Below are positions 24,326 to 34,117 of a stretch of DNA of 64,000 nucleotides, piece after piece. Within the stretch, counting starts at the first letter, position 1, and every line of letters begins with the position of its first letter. The notes beneath the pieces were generated by a model. That model saw only the letters and a list, made by a program, of their open reading frames with translations, did not search any database and was not told where the DNA came from. The stretch lies in contig NZ_JPNB01000001.1 in the NCBI RefSeq assembly GCF_000732725.1, forward strand, positions 806,001 to 870,000, in the 5' to 3' direction. The translations under genes and the position numbers were made by a program. Origin of the DNA: Kineothrix alysoides. Lineage in GTDB: Bacteria > Bacillota > Clostridia > Lachnospirales > Lachnospiraceae.

Positions 24326-26574
24326 TCGACATATCCCATGAGAAAGTAGACCGCCCTTTCCAGTATGTAATTCCGCCCGAACTAAGAAGCGGACTTGAGG
24401 TAGGGACCTGCGTAGCGGTGCCCTTTGGTGCGGGAAACCATTTGAGAAAAGGATATGTTATTGAAATAACGGATAGGGCAGAATTTGCGCCGGAGAAGCT
24501 AAAGAGCATAGCCTATGCGGAGGAAAAAGATGTAACGGCGCAGGATAATTATATCCGTCTGGCGGCATGGATGAAGGAGCAGTACGGCTCCACAATGATT
24601 GCAGCCTTAAAGACTGTGCTCCCTGCAAAGCAGAAGATAAAGAAGGTAGAAAAGAAAGTTTGTGAACTACTTCTTACAAAGGAGAATGCAAAAGCCTTTC
24701 TGGAGGAGTGCAGAGCAAAGAAGCAAGTGGCGAAGGCGAGAGTATTAGATGAACTGATAAAGGAAAGCGAGATTCCGGTGCCAATTCTTACCGGAAAGCT
24801 TCATGTTTCCATGAAAACCTTAGAGAGTTTGGAAAAGCAGGGTGCTCTTCGGATAACAATAGAGAGCAGCTACCGCAATCCCGTAGAGTTCATGGCGAAT
24901 AAGGAAGATGTCCGAAATGAGAGTTATGGAACAAAAAAGGAGTTGAGCGAGGAGCAGCGCTTCGTATGCGGGGACATCATGTCCTCCTATGACGCAGGAA
25001 TAAGAACCACCTGTCTCATTCATGGGATTACGGGGAGCGGCAAGACGGAGGTCTATCTTAAGCTGATCGAAGAGATTGTAAGAAGAGGAAAACAAGCTAT
25101 TGTCCTGATTCCTGAAATAGCGCTGACCTATCAGACGGTACTGCGTTTTTATAAATGTTTTGGCAGCAGAGTATCGGTGATGAATTCTACCTTATCCAAG
25201 GGTGAAAAATATGATCAGTGCGAAAGGGCAAAGAAGAAGGAAATTGATGTAATCATCGGACCCAGGTCCGCGCTCTTTACCCCCTTTCCTGATCTGGGAC
25301 TGATTATCATAGATGAAGAACATGAGAGTACATATAAAAGCGAAGTCATGCCGAAATATCATGCGAGGGAGACCGCAATAAAAATCGCATCCATGCACGG
25401 GGCTTTCGTGGTACTGGGTTCCGCAACTCCCTCTTTGGAATCCTATAATAGAGCAAAAAAAGGAGAATATAAGCTGTACGAGCTTAAGAAAAGGCAGGCA
25501 GGAGGAGAACTGCCTACTGTTTATACTGTGGATTTAAGGGAAGAATTAAAGGGAGGAAACCGCTCCATTTTCAGCAGAAGGCTTCACGGTCTCATAGGAG
25601 GGCGTTTAGAGGCGGGAGAGCAGACCATTCTCTTCCTGAACCGGAGGGGCTATGCGGGATTTATCTCCTGTCGTGCCTGCGGACATGTAATGAAATGTCC
25701 TCATTGTGACGTTTCTTTGTCGGAGCATAGAAATGGGAAGCTTGTTTGCCACTACTGCGGACATGAGGAGCCGTCAGTGAAGCTCTGCCCCTCCTGCGGT
25801 TCCAAATATATCCTGGGATTTCGGGCGGGAACCCAGCAGATAGAGGAAGTACTTCATAGGGAATTTCCGGCAGCGCGGGTGCTTCGGATGGATGCGGATA
25901 CCACCCGTACGAAGGACAGCTATGAAGAAATTCTGAGCGGCTTCGCGAACGGGGAAGCAGATATTCTGGTAGGCACGCAGATGATCGTAAAAGGACACGA
26001 TTTTCCGGACGTGACCTTAGTGGGAATTCTGGCGGCAGATTTATCTCTGCATGTGAACGATTACCGGGCGGGTGAGCGTACCTTCCAATTGCTGACGCAG
26101 GCGGCAGGGCGGGCCGGAAGAAGTGGCAAGCCGGGAGAAGTAGTCATCCAGACGTATGATCCGGAGCACTATAGCATCGTACATGCGGCAAGTCAGGACT
26201 ACCAATCCTTTTATGAGGAGGAGATGTTTTACAGAGATATTCTTCACTATCCGCCTGCATCCCATATGATGGCAGTACTCATCGCTTCATCGGGAGAAGA
26301 GACCGGACTTGAACTTGCGAAAGTGATAGGGGAGCTGGTAAGGGAAAAGAGGAAGGCGGCTGACGACGGCACAAATGTTATCGGTCCGGCGCCGGCATCC
26401 GTAGGAAGGGTCAACGATATCTACCGCTATATGCTCTATATTAAAAATGCGGAATATTATAAATTGGTGGAAATAAAGAATATGCTGGAAACTTATATCG
26501 GAGAGCGTAAAAAAAGGGAGGAACTGAAGACGGAGACGGTTCAGTTCGACTTCGATCCGATGAGTTCCTATTAG
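24298..26574 (+). CDS. priA: Primosomal protein N' (replication restart helicase PriA)
   Basis: A 758-residue superfamily 2 helicase that reloads the replication machinery at stalled forks. An N-terminal DNA-binding domain (FQYVIPPEL, GTCVAVPFG) is followed by Walker A GITGSGKTEVYL near residue 243, DEEH near 345, GSATPSLES, and the zinc-binding insert with paired Cys (CRACGHVMKCPHC, CHYCGH, CPSCGSKY) at about 459-506. C-terminal helicase motifs GTQMIVKGHDFP and QAAGRAGRSGKPGEV are intact. The ATG lies inside the end of murE. Length is normal. Confidence 0.95.
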   Translation: MEGKYANIIIDISHEKVDRPFQYVIPPELRSGLEVGTCVAVPFGAGNHLRKGYVIEITDRAEFAPEKLKSIAYAEEKDVTAQDNYIRLAAWMKEQYGSTMIAALKTVLPAKQKIKKVEKKVCELLLTKENAKAFLEECRAKKQVAKARVLDELIKESEIPVPILTGKLHVSMKTLESLEKQGALRITIESSYRNPVEFMANKEDVRNESYGTKKELSEEQRFVCGDIMSSYDAGIRTTCLIHGITGSGKTEVYLKLIEEIVRRGKQAIVLIPEIALTYQTVLRFYKCFGSRVSVMNSTLSKGEKYDQCERAKKKEIDVIIGPRSALFTPFPDLGLIIIDEEHESTYKSEVMPKYHARETAIKIASMHGAFVVLGSATPSLESYNRAKKGEYKLYELKKRQAGGELPTVYTVDLREELKGGNRSIFSRRLHGLIGGRLEAGEQTILFLNRRGYAGFISCRACGHVMKCPHCDVSLSEHRNGKLVCHYCGHEEPSVKLCPSCGSKYILGFRAGTQQIEEVLHREFPAARVLRMDADTTRTKDSYEEILSGFANGEADILVGTQMIVKGHDFPDVTLVGILAADLSLHVNDYRAGERTFQLLTQAAGRAGRSGKPGEVVIQTYDPEHYSIVHAASQDYQSFYEEEMFYRDILHYPPASHMMAVLIASSGEETGLELAKVIGELVREKRKAADDGTNVIGPAPASVGRVNDIYRYMLYIKNAEYYKLVEIKNMLETYIGERKKREELKTETVQFDFDPMSSY

Positions 26575-26596
26575 AATAAGAAAGGATGAAGTAACA

Positions 26597-27082
26597 ATGG
26601 CAATCAGAAACATAAGAGAAATCGGAGATGACGTATTAACAAAAAAGTGCAAAGAGGTAAAGGAAATGACGCCCCGCATAAGGGAGCTGATCGACGATAT
26701 GTTAGATACAATGTATGAAGCTTACGGCGTGGGGCTTGCAGCACCTCAGGTCGGTATATTAAAAAGGATCGTCGTAATTGATGTGACGGGAGAGGACCCT
26801 TATGTGCTTATCAATCCGCGAATCGTAGAAATAAGCGGTGAGCAGACGGGCAGTGAAGCATGTCTCAGCGTTCCGGGCAAGACGGGAACGGTCACGAGGC
26901 CAAATTATGTGAAGGCGATGGCCTTAAATGAGAATATGGAGCCTTATGAAATCGAGGGAACAGAGCTTTTGGCACGTGCTATCTGCCATGAACTGGACCA
27001 CCTGGACGGACAGCTCTATGTGGATAAGGTAGAGGGAGAGCTGATGGACGCTTCCGACCTGGATTGGGAGGATGAGGAATGA
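26597..27082 (+). CDS. def: Peptide deformylase
   Basis: A 161-residue metalloenzyme that removes the formyl group from new proteins. All three motifs are present: GVGLAAPQVG (about 43-52), EACLSVPG (about 92-99) with the metal Cys, and HELDHLDGQLY (about 136-146) with the HExxH-type metal ligands (here HELDH). Motif 2 has Ala in place of the usual Gly (EGCLS), a known variant. It overlaps fmt by four bases (ATGA), the usual pairing of the two enzymes of the formylation cycle. Confidence 0.96.
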   Translation: MAIRNIREIGDDVLTKKCKEVKEMTPRIRELIDDMLDTMYEAYGVGLAAPQVGILKRIVVIDVTGEDPYVLINPRIVEISGEQTGSEACLSVPGKTGTVTRPNYVKAMALNENMEPYEIEGTELLARAICHELDHLDGQLYVDKVEGELMDASDLDWEDEE

Positions 27083-28029
27083 GAATAGTTTTTATGGGAA
27101 CTCCTGATTATGCTGTGGGAGCCTTGGAAGCCATCGTGGAGGCAGGATATCAGGTCGCTGCAGTGGTGACACAGCCGGATAAGCCCAAGGGAAGAGGGAA
27201 AGATAAGCATGCTCCGGAAGTGCAGATGCCGCCGGTGAAGCAATGCGCGCTAAAATACGGCATTCCCGTTTTTCAGCCGGTGAAAGTAAAAGCTCCCGAA
27301 GCGGTAGAGGAGCTTAGGCGGTACGAGGCGGATATTTTCGTGGTAGCCGCATTCGGACAGATTTTGTCGGAGGAAATATTGAATATGCCAAGGCTTGGCA
27401 GTATTAATATTCACGCATCCCTTCTGCCCAAATACCGGGGAGCCGCACCGATTCAAGGGGCAATTCTAAACGGAGAAAGCGAGACCGGCATTACGATCAT
27501 GCAGATGGACAAGGGGATAGATACCGGAGATATGCTTATGAAATGTACGGTTCCCATCTCCGAAAAAGATACCGGGGAATCCTTGCACGATAAGCTGTGC
27601 GAAGCGGGAGCAAAGCTCATTACAGAAGCTCTTCCTCTTATAGAAAATGGAAAGCTGATTCCGGAGAAGCAGAATGAGGAAGAAGCTACGTATGTGACGG
27701 TACTTAAGAAGTCCCAAGGACATATTGACTGGACGAAGGAGGCTTCGGTTATTGACAGACTCATCAGAGGACTGAATCCGTGGCCAAGTGCGTATACTTA
27801 TTATGACAACAAGACTTTGAAAATATGGGAAGCGGAGCCCAAAGAGCAGGAAGAGAAAGCGGTGCAGGCAGGTACGGTGACGAAGGTAGAAAAGGATGCA
27901 TTTTACGTGAAGGCCGGAAACGGGGAATTAAAGGTAACGCAGGTGCAGCTCGAAGGGAAAAAAAGGATGAGTGTAAAGGACTTTCTGCTCGGATATGCAT
28001 TGAAGCCTGGGACGATTCTCGGCAGATAA
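27079..28029 (+). CDS. fmt: Methionyl-tRNA formyltransferase
   Basis: A 316-residue enzyme that formylates initiator Met-tRNA using 10-formyl-THF. The N-terminal formyltransferase fold starts RIVFMGTPDYAVGAL; the catalytic region carries NIHASLLPKYRGAAPIQGAI near 112-131 and MDKGIDTGDML near 147-157; the C-terminal tRNA-binding domain has IRGLNPWPSAYTYY near 229. Start overlaps the stop of def by four bases, so the two are translationally coupled. Confidence 0.96.
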   Translation: MRIVFMGTPDYAVGALEAIVEAGYQVAAVVTQPDKPKGRGKDKHAPEVQMPPVKQCALKYGIPVFQPVKVKAPEAVEELRRYEADIFVVAAFGQILSEEILNMPRLGSINIHASLLPKYRGAAPIQGAILNGESETGITIMQMDKGIDTGDMLMKCTVPISEKDTGESLHDKLCEAGAKLITEALPLIENGKLIPEKQNEEEATYVTVLKKSQGHIDWTKEASVIDRLIRGLNPWPSAYTYYDNKTLKIWEAEPKEQEEKAVQAGTVTKVEKDAFYVKAGNGELKVTQVQLEGKKRMSVKDFLLGYALKPGTILGR

Positions 28030-28051
28030 GAAAGGTGGAGGTTGCTTCACC

Positions 28052-28089
28052 TAATGAAGTTTCTTCGTCTGATGAAGCGAACTTCATTA
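28052..28089 (+). promoter_or_regulatory. Hairpin between fmt and the zinc peptidase gene
   Basis: TAATGAAGTT (28052-28061) pairs perfectly with AACTTCATTA (28080-28089), with an inner CTTC/GAAG pair. No T run follows, so it is not a classic terminator; it could be a processing or stability element. Confidence 0.45.
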
Positions 28090-28113
28090 TAATGAATACG
28101 GAGGTTAATGCTT

Positions 28114-28821
28114 ATGTATGGATATTACGGATATTATATGGACCCAACTTATATTTTGGTGCTGATTGGAGCGATTCTGTGTATCGCGGCCAGCAGTAGG
28201 CTGAACAGCACTTATAACAAGTATGAAAAGATACGGAGCAAGAGCGGAATGACCGGAGCGGAAGCGGCTGCAAGAATCCTTAGCTATTCAGGGATTCACG
28301 ATGTGAGAATCGAGCGCGTATCAGGGAATCTTACCGATCATTATGACCCTAAGAATAAGGTTCTCAGACTGTCGGACCGCACTTATGGCTCCGCCTCCAT
28401 TGCGGCGTTAGGAGTGGCAGCGCACGAATGCGGACATGCCGTGCAGCATCAGGAGGAATATATGCCGATACGTTTTCGCAATGCGCTTGCCCCGATTGCG
28501 AATATCAGTTCTACGCTGAGCATTCCGCTCATTCTTCTGGGCGTGATACTTGGAATGTATTCCAGCCTCGTTCAGGTGGGAATATGGGTGTTTGCCATAG
28601 CGATATTGTTTCAGATCGTTACCCTTCCCGTGGAATATAATGCCTCTTCCAGAGCGCTTGTGATGCTTCAGGATTATGGAATCACCGGAGGAGAGGAAAC
28701 AGCCAGCTGTAAAAAGGTCTTAAGCGCGGCAGCACTCACCTACGTGGCAGGCGTGGCCTCCTCGCTGTTACAGCTTCTTCGGCTTCTGCTTCTGTTCGGA
28801 AACAGAAGAAGCGATGACTGA
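28114..28821 (+). CDS. Membrane zinc metallopeptidase (YugP-like)
   Basis: A 235-residue membrane protein of the neutral zinc metallopeptidase family. The zinc motif HECGHAVQH is near residue 105; membrane spans flank it (about 8-30, 135-155, 160-178, 210-230). The N terminus is Tyr-rich (YGYYGYYMDPTY). I prefer the ATG at 28114, nine bases after ggagg, to the one at 28108, which is only three bases away. Target proteins are unknown. It sits between fmt and rsmB, a position common in Clostridia. Confidence 0.88.
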   Translation: MYGYYGYYMDPTYILVLIGAILCIAASSRLNSTYNKYEKIRSKSGMTGAEAAARILSYSGIHDVRIERVSGNLTDHYDPKNKVLRLSDRTYGSASIAALGVAAHECGHAVQHQEEYMPIRFRNALAPIANISSTLSIPLILLGVILGMYSSLVQVGIWVFAIAILFQIVTLPVEYNASSRALVMLQDYGITGGEETASCKKVLSAAALTYVAGVASSLLQLLRLLLLFGNRRSDD

Positions 28822-28841
28822 TTACCGGAAGGACAATTTTT

Positions 28842-30140
28842 ATGAATATAAGAGAACTGATTCTGGATATGCTGTTAGAGTTAGAAAAAGAAAAAACCTA
28901 CAGCCATATTTTAATGAGAAATGTGCTGGATAAATACGATTATCTGACGGCGCAGGAAAAAGCGTTTATAAAAAGAGTGACGGAGGGAACGCTTGAGAGA
29001 CGGATACAGATAGATTATATCCTGGACAGCTATTCCAAGGTTCCCGTAAAAAAAATGAAGCCACTCATTCGAAACCTTCTTCGCATGAGCGTATATCAAA
29101 TATTGTTCATGGATGGGATACCCGACTCCGCCGTCTGCAACGAAGCGGTAAAGTTAGCGAACAAGCGGAAATTCCAGTCGTTAAAGGGATTTATCAATGG
29201 CGTGCTTCGAAATATTGCGAGGCAGAAGTCTGAAATATCCTATCCTGATAAGGAGAAGAACCCGAAGGAATATTTGTCGATATGGTATTCCATGCCGGAA
29301 TTTCTTATATCCATGTGGATGGAAGACTATGGCATAGAACAGACGGAAAACATGCTTCAGGCCATGCTCGCCGTCCGCCCCGTAACGGTTCGTTTAAAGG
29401 AAACCATGAGCGGTGAGGAGAAGGAGACTCTTTTAAAGAGAATCGAAGAGGCGGGAATAAGAATAAGAAAGCATCCTTATCTGCCCTATGCCTATGAGCT
29501 TGAGCGTTTGGAGGGGGTAAGGAGTATCCCGGGCTTTGAGGAAGGGCTTCTTACTGTGCAGGATGTAAGCTCCATGCTATGTGTGGAGGATGCGGGCATA
29601 AAAGAAGGAGATTTTATCCTCGATGTGTGCGCCGCTCCGGGAGGAAAGGCTACCCATGCGGCAGTGAAGCTAAAAGGCAGCGGAAAAGTTCTGGCCAGAG
29701 ATCTGACGGAGGATAAGACGGCGCTTATCGAAGAGAACATACAGCGCCAAAGTCTTCTTAATATAACGGCAGAGGCTTATGACGCTTCGGTTTATGATGA
29801 GACACTGCACGAAAAGGCGGATGTGGTCTTGGCGGATTTGCCTTGCTCCGGACTCGGCATTGTAGGAAAAAAACGAGATATTAAATATAATATAACGACA
29901 GAAGCACTGGAGGGACTTCCTCTGTTGCAGAAAAAAATACTGAGTACCGTATGGCAGTATGTAAAGCCGGGTGGTGTACTTATTTATAGCACATGTACGA
30001 TTCACAAGGAAGAAAATGAAAGGGTGGCGGAATGGTTTGCCCAAAATCACCCTTTTGAGCTTATCGATTCCAAGCAGCTTTTGCCGGGACTTCATGAGAC
30101 GGACGGATTCTTTATTGCGAGATTCAAACGGCATGTATGA
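28842..30140 (+). CDS. rsmB: 16S rRNA (cytosine-967-C5)-methyltransferase
   Basis: A 432-residue SAM-dependent RNA methyltransferase. An N-terminal NusB-like RNA-binding domain (about 1-135) is followed by the Sun/RsmB catalytic domain with DVCAAPGGKATHAA (SAM site, about 263-276), ADLPCSGLGIVGKKRDIKY near 330-348 and the catalytic Cys in YSTCTIHKEEN near 386-396. It methylates C967 of 16S rRNA. The gene lies 20 bases after the peptidase gene and 21 bases before the chosen start of rlmN. Confidence 0.94.
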   Translation: MNIRELILDMLLELEKEKTYSHILMRNVLDKYDYLTAQEKAFIKRVTEGTLERRIQIDYILDSYSKVPVKKMKPLIRNLLRMSVYQILFMDGIPDSAVCNEAVKLANKRKFQSLKGFINGVLRNIARQKSEISYPDKEKNPKEYLSIWYSMPEFLISMWMEDYGIEQTENMLQAMLAVRPVTVRLKETMSGEEKETLLKRIEEAGIRIRKHPYLPYAYELERLEGVRSIPGFEEGLLTVQDVSSMLCVEDAGIKEGDFILDVCAAPGGKATHAAVKLKGSGKVLARDLTEDKTALIEENIQRQSLLNITAEAYDASVYDETLHEKADVVLADLPCSGLGIVGKKRDIKYNITTEALEGLPLLQKKILSTVWQYVKPGGVLIYSTCTIHKEENERVAEWFAQNHPFELIDSKQLLPGLHETDGFFIARFKRHV

Positions 30141-30161
30141 AAGGTTTTGAAGAGGCAGGAT

Positions 30162-31193
30162 ATGAAGAAAGATATAAAATCGATGACGCTTTCCGAGCTG
30201 AAAGAGGATATGGCAGGCATGGGGGAGAAATCCTTCCGCGCCGGACAGATTTATGAATGGGTGCACGTAAAGCTTGTTAGAAGCTTTGACGATATGACGA
30301 ATATTTCCGGGGAACTGAAGGAAAAGTGTAAGGAAAACTATGATTTTACCGATTTAAAAGAAGTGATGGTGCAGGAATCCAAGGTTGACGGCACGAAGAA
30401 ATTTCTCTTTGAGCTGTGGGATGGAAATATGGTAGAGAGTGTATGGATGAAATACAAGCACGGAAACTCCGTCTGTATTTCCTCCCAGGTGGGCTGCCGG
30501 ATGGGCTGTACCTTCTGTGCCTCCACTTTAGACGGTCTCGAACGGTCCCTTACGTCTTCGGAGATGTTAGACCAGATTTATGCCATAACACGGCTGACGG
30601 GTGAGAAGGTCTCGAACGTAGTAGTGATGGGAACAGGAGAACCCATGGATAATTACGACAACGTGCTGCGCTTTATAAGGTTGCTTACAGACGAGAGTGG
30701 CTTAAATATCAGCCAGAGAAATATTACAGTTTCTACTTGCGGCATCGTGCCGGGGATGCGCAGGCTGGCGGAGGAAAAGCTGCAGATTACACTGGCGCTC
30801 TCCCTTCATGCAACGACTGACGAGAAGCGAAGAAGGCTTATGCCCATCGCAAACCGTTACAGCCTGGATGAACTGATAGAGGCCTGTGCATACTATTTTG
30901 AGAAGACCGGAAGGAGAATTACCTTTGAATACAGCCTTGTAGGAGGCATAAACGATACGAATGAGGACGCGAGGGAGTTAATAACGCTCATAAGACACTT
31001 GAACTGCCATGTCAATCTCATTCCGGTAAATCCCATAAAAGAGAGGGATTATGTGTCCAGCACCCATGAGAAAGCGGTGGCATTTAAAAATAAACTTGAA
31101 AAAAACGGAATAAATGTTACTATAAGAAGGGAAATGGGCAGAGATATTGACGGAGCCTGCGGGCAGCTTCGCCGGAAGGTCATCCATCAATAG
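30162..31193 (+). CDS. rlmN: Dual-specificity 23S rRNA/tRNA adenine-C2 methyltransferase RlmN
   Basis: A 343-residue radical SAM methyltransferase acting on A2503 of 23S rRNA and A37 of some tRNAs. The CX3CX2C motif is at residues 112-119 (CRMGCTFC); a catalytic Cys is in DGACGQL near the C terminus; GTGEPMDNYDNV, STCGIVPGM and SLHATTDEKRR are typical. I start at the ATG at 30162 (MKKDIKSMTLSEL), six bases after agagg; the upstream in-frame TTG at 30147 lacks room for a ribosome-binding site. Confidence 0.95.
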   Translation: MKKDIKSMTLSELKEDMAGMGEKSFRAGQIYEWVHVKLVRSFDDMTNISGELKEKCKENYDFTDLKEVMVQESKVDGTKKFLFELWDGNMVESVWMKYKHGNSVCISSQVGCRMGCTFCASTLDGLERSLTSSEMLDQIYAITRLTGEKVSNVVVMGTGEPMDNYDNVLRFIRLLTDESGLNISQRNITVSTCGIVPGMRRLAEEKLQITLALSLHATTDEKRRRLMPIANRYSLDELIEACAYYFEKTGRRITFEYSLVGGINDTNEDARELITLIRHLNCHVNLIPVNPIKERDYVSSTHEKAVAFKNKLEKNGINVTIRREMGRDIDGACGQLRRKVIHQ

Positions 31194-31210
31194 ATACAGG
31201 AGGTTTTAAA

Positions 31211-31963
31211 GTGTTAAAGACGTTTTCCGTTACGGATATTGGAAAAAAGAGAAAATTGAATCAGGATTATGTATTTGTATCCGACACTCCAGTAGGAAAT
31301 CTCCCGAATATATTTATCGTTGCGGACGGAATGGGCGGACATAATGCAGGGGACTACGCTTCTAAATATACGGTAGAAACCATGCGGGAAGAAATAGAGC
31401 GTTCTTTTGAGAAAAGCCCGGTAAAAATATTAGGCAAAGCCATAGAGGCGGCCAATGAGCTTATCAGAAAAAAGGCTGAGGAAGAGGAAGCTTTTGCCGG
31501 AATGGGAACTACCGTAGTAGCCGCTACGTGCTTAAACGGCAAATATTTGGAGGTTGCCAACGTAGGGGACAGCAGGCTTTATGTAGTGAGTGACAGAAAA
31601 ATTGAACAGATTACAAGGGATCATTCCTTGGTAGAGGAGATGGTCCGAATGGGGGGCATCGACAGAGAATCAGCGAGAAGCCACCCGGATAAAAATATAA
31701 TCACCAGAGCGATTGGTGCCAAGGATACGGTAGATGTGGACTTTTTTAACGTAGAGCTCACACCCGGCGATATTGTGTTGATGTGTTCTGACGGATTGAC
31801 CAATATGCTGGAGGACGGAGAAATCCGCATGATTTTGGGCTCGCCAAAAAGCGTAGAGGAAAAAGCGGAGGAATTGGTTATGGCGGCCAATAATAACGGC
31901 GGCAAGGATAATATTGCGGTAATTATTATCGAACCGTTTGCAGACGAGGTGGAAAATGATTAA
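31211..31963 (+). CDS. stp: PP2C-type Ser/Thr phosphatase (Stp/PrpC)
   Basis: A 250-residue metal-dependent protein phosphatase that opposes the adjacent kinase. PP2C motifs: NQDYVF, VADGMGGHNAGDYAS (about 37-51), GMGTTVVAA, NVGDSRLYV (about 117-125), ITRDHSLV, CSDGLTNML (about 195-203) and GGKDNIAVI near the end. It starts with GTG at 31211, after aggaggtttt. Its stop codon overlaps the start of prkC, so phosphatase and kinase are co-translated. Confidence 0.95.
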   Translation: MLKTFSVTDIGKKRKLNQDYVFVSDTPVGNLPNIFIVADGMGGHNAGDYASKYTVETMREEIERSFEKSPVKILGKAIEAANELIRKKAEEEEAFAGMGTTVVAATCLNGKYLEVANVGDSRLYVVSDRKIEQITRDHSLVEEMVRMGGIDRESARSHPDKNIITRAIGAKDTVDVDFFNVELTPGDIVLMCSDGLTNMLEDGEIRMILGSPKSVEEKAEELVMAANNNGGKDNIAVIIIEPFADEVEND

Positions 31964-34100
31964 AATTGGAATGATAATCGGTGACCGGTATGAAGTGCTG
32001 GAGAAGATTGGGACCGGCGGAATGTCGGATGTATACAAGGCAAAAGACCATAAGCTGAACAGGAATGTAGCAATAAAAGTACTAAAGCAGGAATTTTCCG
32101 AAAATGCGAATTTTGTTTCCAAATTTCGGGTGGAGGCACAGGCAGCAGCCGGACTCATGCACCCTAATATCGTGAATGTATACGATGTAGGCGAGGAAAA
32201 CGGTATTTATTACATCGTTATGGAACTTGTGGAAGGCATTACATTAAAGCAGTACATCGAAAAGAAGGCGCGCCTCTCTGTGAAGGAGGCTGTTAGTATT
32301 GCCATTCAGGTTTCCATGGGAATAGAAGCCGCACATAAAAACCATATTATCCATAGGGATATCAAGCCTCAGAATATTATTATTTCCAAAGAAGGCAAGG
32401 TAAAAGTAACGGATTTCGGCATTGCCAAAGCGGCGACAAGCAATACGATTACATCCAATGTCATGGGATCGGTTCACTATACCTCACCGGAGCAGGCCAG
32501 AGGAGGATACAGCGATGAGAAGAGCGATATTTACTCTCTGGGTATCACCATGTTCGAAATGCTTACCGGCAGGGTACCCTTTAACGGGGAGACTACGGTA
32601 GCAATAGCTATCAAACATATACAAGAACCTCTGCCTTCTCCCAGAGAATATGTTTCTGAGATACCGGTCAGCGTGGAGCAGATCGTATTTAAATGCTGCC
32701 AGAAAAGTCCGGATCGAAGATACCAGTCCATGGGAAATCTGATAGCAGACTTAAAACAGTCGCTGATCAATCCGGATGAGGACTTCGTTAAAATCGTGAA
32801 TCCCAATGAGGAAGCATCCACGAGGATGATTACCGATAAGGATATGGTACAGATTAAAAAGCAGTCCGACAGAAGAGATTCCATGGAAGAGGAACTTCGT
32901 CTTAAAAAGAAAAAGAATGTCCGTCCAATCTATGAGGAAGAAGACGAGGACGAGGAGGAAGAAGACGAGGATATCGATGATATGGAGGAAGAAGATGAGG
33001 ATGAGGAAGAGGGGGAATACGATTCCAAAATGGAACGCATTACCACCATGCTTGCCATCGTTGCCGCTCTTCTCATTGGATTTATCGTACTGTTCTTAGT
33101 TGGAAAGACGCTGGGAATCCTGCCCTTTAATTCCAAGGGAGAGGAGACGCAGGAGGAATCCGGTAAAGTAGAGATGCCTAAGGTAGTAGGGCGCCAGATT
33201 GAGGAAGTAAAGGCGGAGCTTTTAGGCTTGGGCTTAACGCCGCAAATTACCTATAAAGAAAATTCCGAATACGATGAAGGACTGGTATTGGAATGTAACG
33301 TCGGCATCGGACAGATGGTGGATTCGAGTACAGAAATTATTCTCACGGTCAATTCCGGAACGAGCGGTATAGAAGTGCCGAATATCGTGGGGAAATCCAC
33401 GGCAGAAGCGGTGGCCAATCTGGAAGGAAAAGGCTTTACTGTAAGCAAGACGGAGAGCTATGACGCGCAGGTGGCGAAAGGAAGTGTCATTTCCCAGACT
33501 CCTGAGGGCGGAACGAAAGCGCCCAGCGGCTCTGCAGTTACCATACGCATCAGCCAAGGCCCGGAGGATAACAAGATTAGAGTGCCTAATCTGGTTGGAG
33601 TATCGGAAATGGATGCTATGGCGACGCTGACAGAGGCGGGCTTAAAGGTAGGAAGCGTGTCCGAGGTAAATAATGATGATGCCTCCTTGACGGGACTCGT
33701 ATGTTATCAGAGCTATTCCGTAGGCTCATATGTGGACAGTGGAACAGCTATCGATCTAAAAGTGAGTCTCGGACCGAAGACGGCATCTTACAGCTACAGC
33801 GGAAGTATTCAGGCACCTACGGCGGCGGAAGATCCTGAATATAGAGACGGTCTGAGCGTTACGGTTACAGTGGATACGGCTGACGGAATCCAGCTTTTAA
33901 ATACGAATACGACATCCTTCCCGATTTCGGTCAACTATACGGGAATCAAATCAGGAACGGGTACGATTACCTTTACGTATACGGTCACGACCGACGCGCA
34001 GACGGTAACGAATCCCGATACGGGAGAGGTGACCACCACAGAAGGGGTATCCACTCAAAAGACGCTAATGAGAGAAATTCAATTTACACCGGAATCTTAA
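31956..34100 (+). CDS. prkC: Ser/Thr protein kinase with three PASTA domains (PrkC)
   Basis: A 714-residue transmembrane kinase. The cytoplasmic kinase domain (about 10-270) shows GTGGMSDVYKA, the ATP Lys in VAIKVLK, HRDIKPQNI, DFGIAKA and HYTSPEQARG. A juxtamembrane linker contains an extreme acidic run of about 35 residues made almost only of Glu and Asp (near 325-360). One span (ITTMLAIVAALLIGFIVLFL) leads to three extracellular PASTA repeats starting MPKVVGRQ, VPNIVGKS and VPNLVGVS, then a Thr-rich beta tail. PASTA repeats bind peptidoglycan fragments, so it likely senses wall state and, in relatives, germination. Start chosen at ATG 31956, the family N terminus IGDRYEVLEKIG. Confidence 0.95.
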   Translation: MIKIGMIIGDRYEVLEKIGTGGMSDVYKAKDHKLNRNVAIKVLKQEFSENANFVSKFRVEAQAAAGLMHPNIVNVYDVGEENGIYYIVMELVEGITLKQYIEKKARLSVKEAVSIAIQVSMGIEAAHKNHIIHRDIKPQNIIISKEGKVKVTDFGIAKAATSNTITSNVMGSVHYTSPEQARGGYSDEKSDIYSLGITMFEMLTGRVPFNGETTVAIAIKHIQEPLPSPREYVSEIPVSVEQIVFKCCQKSPDRRYQSMGNLIADLKQSLINPDEDFVKIVNPNEEASTRMITDKDMVQIKKQSDRRDSMEEELRLKKKKNVRPIYEEEDEDEEEEDEDIDDMEEEDEDEEEGEYDSKMERITTMLAIVAALLIGFIVLFLVGKTLGILPFNSKGEETQEESGKVEMPKVVGRQIEEVKAELLGLGLTPQITYKENSEYDEGLVLECNVGIGQMVDSSTEIILTVNSGTSGIEVPNIVGKSTAEAVANLEGKGFTVSKTESYDAQVAKGSVISQTPEGGTKAPSGSAVTIRISQGPEDNKIRVPNLVGVSEMDAMATLTEAGLKVGSVSEVNNDDASLTGLVCYQSYSVGSYVDSGTAIDLKVSLGPKTASYSYSGSIQAPTAAEDPEYRDGLSVTVTVDTADGIQLLNTNTTSFPISVNYTGIKSGTGTITFTYTVTTDAQTVTNPDTGEVTTTEGVSTQKTLMREIQFTPES

Positions 34101-34117
34101 CCTAAGGAAAGAAGAGT

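Noticed and set aside
32930-33136. A minus-strand frame that encodes almost only Ser
   Set aside because: It is the mirror of the Glu/Asp-rich linker of the PASTA kinase (GAA/GAG/GAT read backwards); no ribosome-binding site and no independent support.
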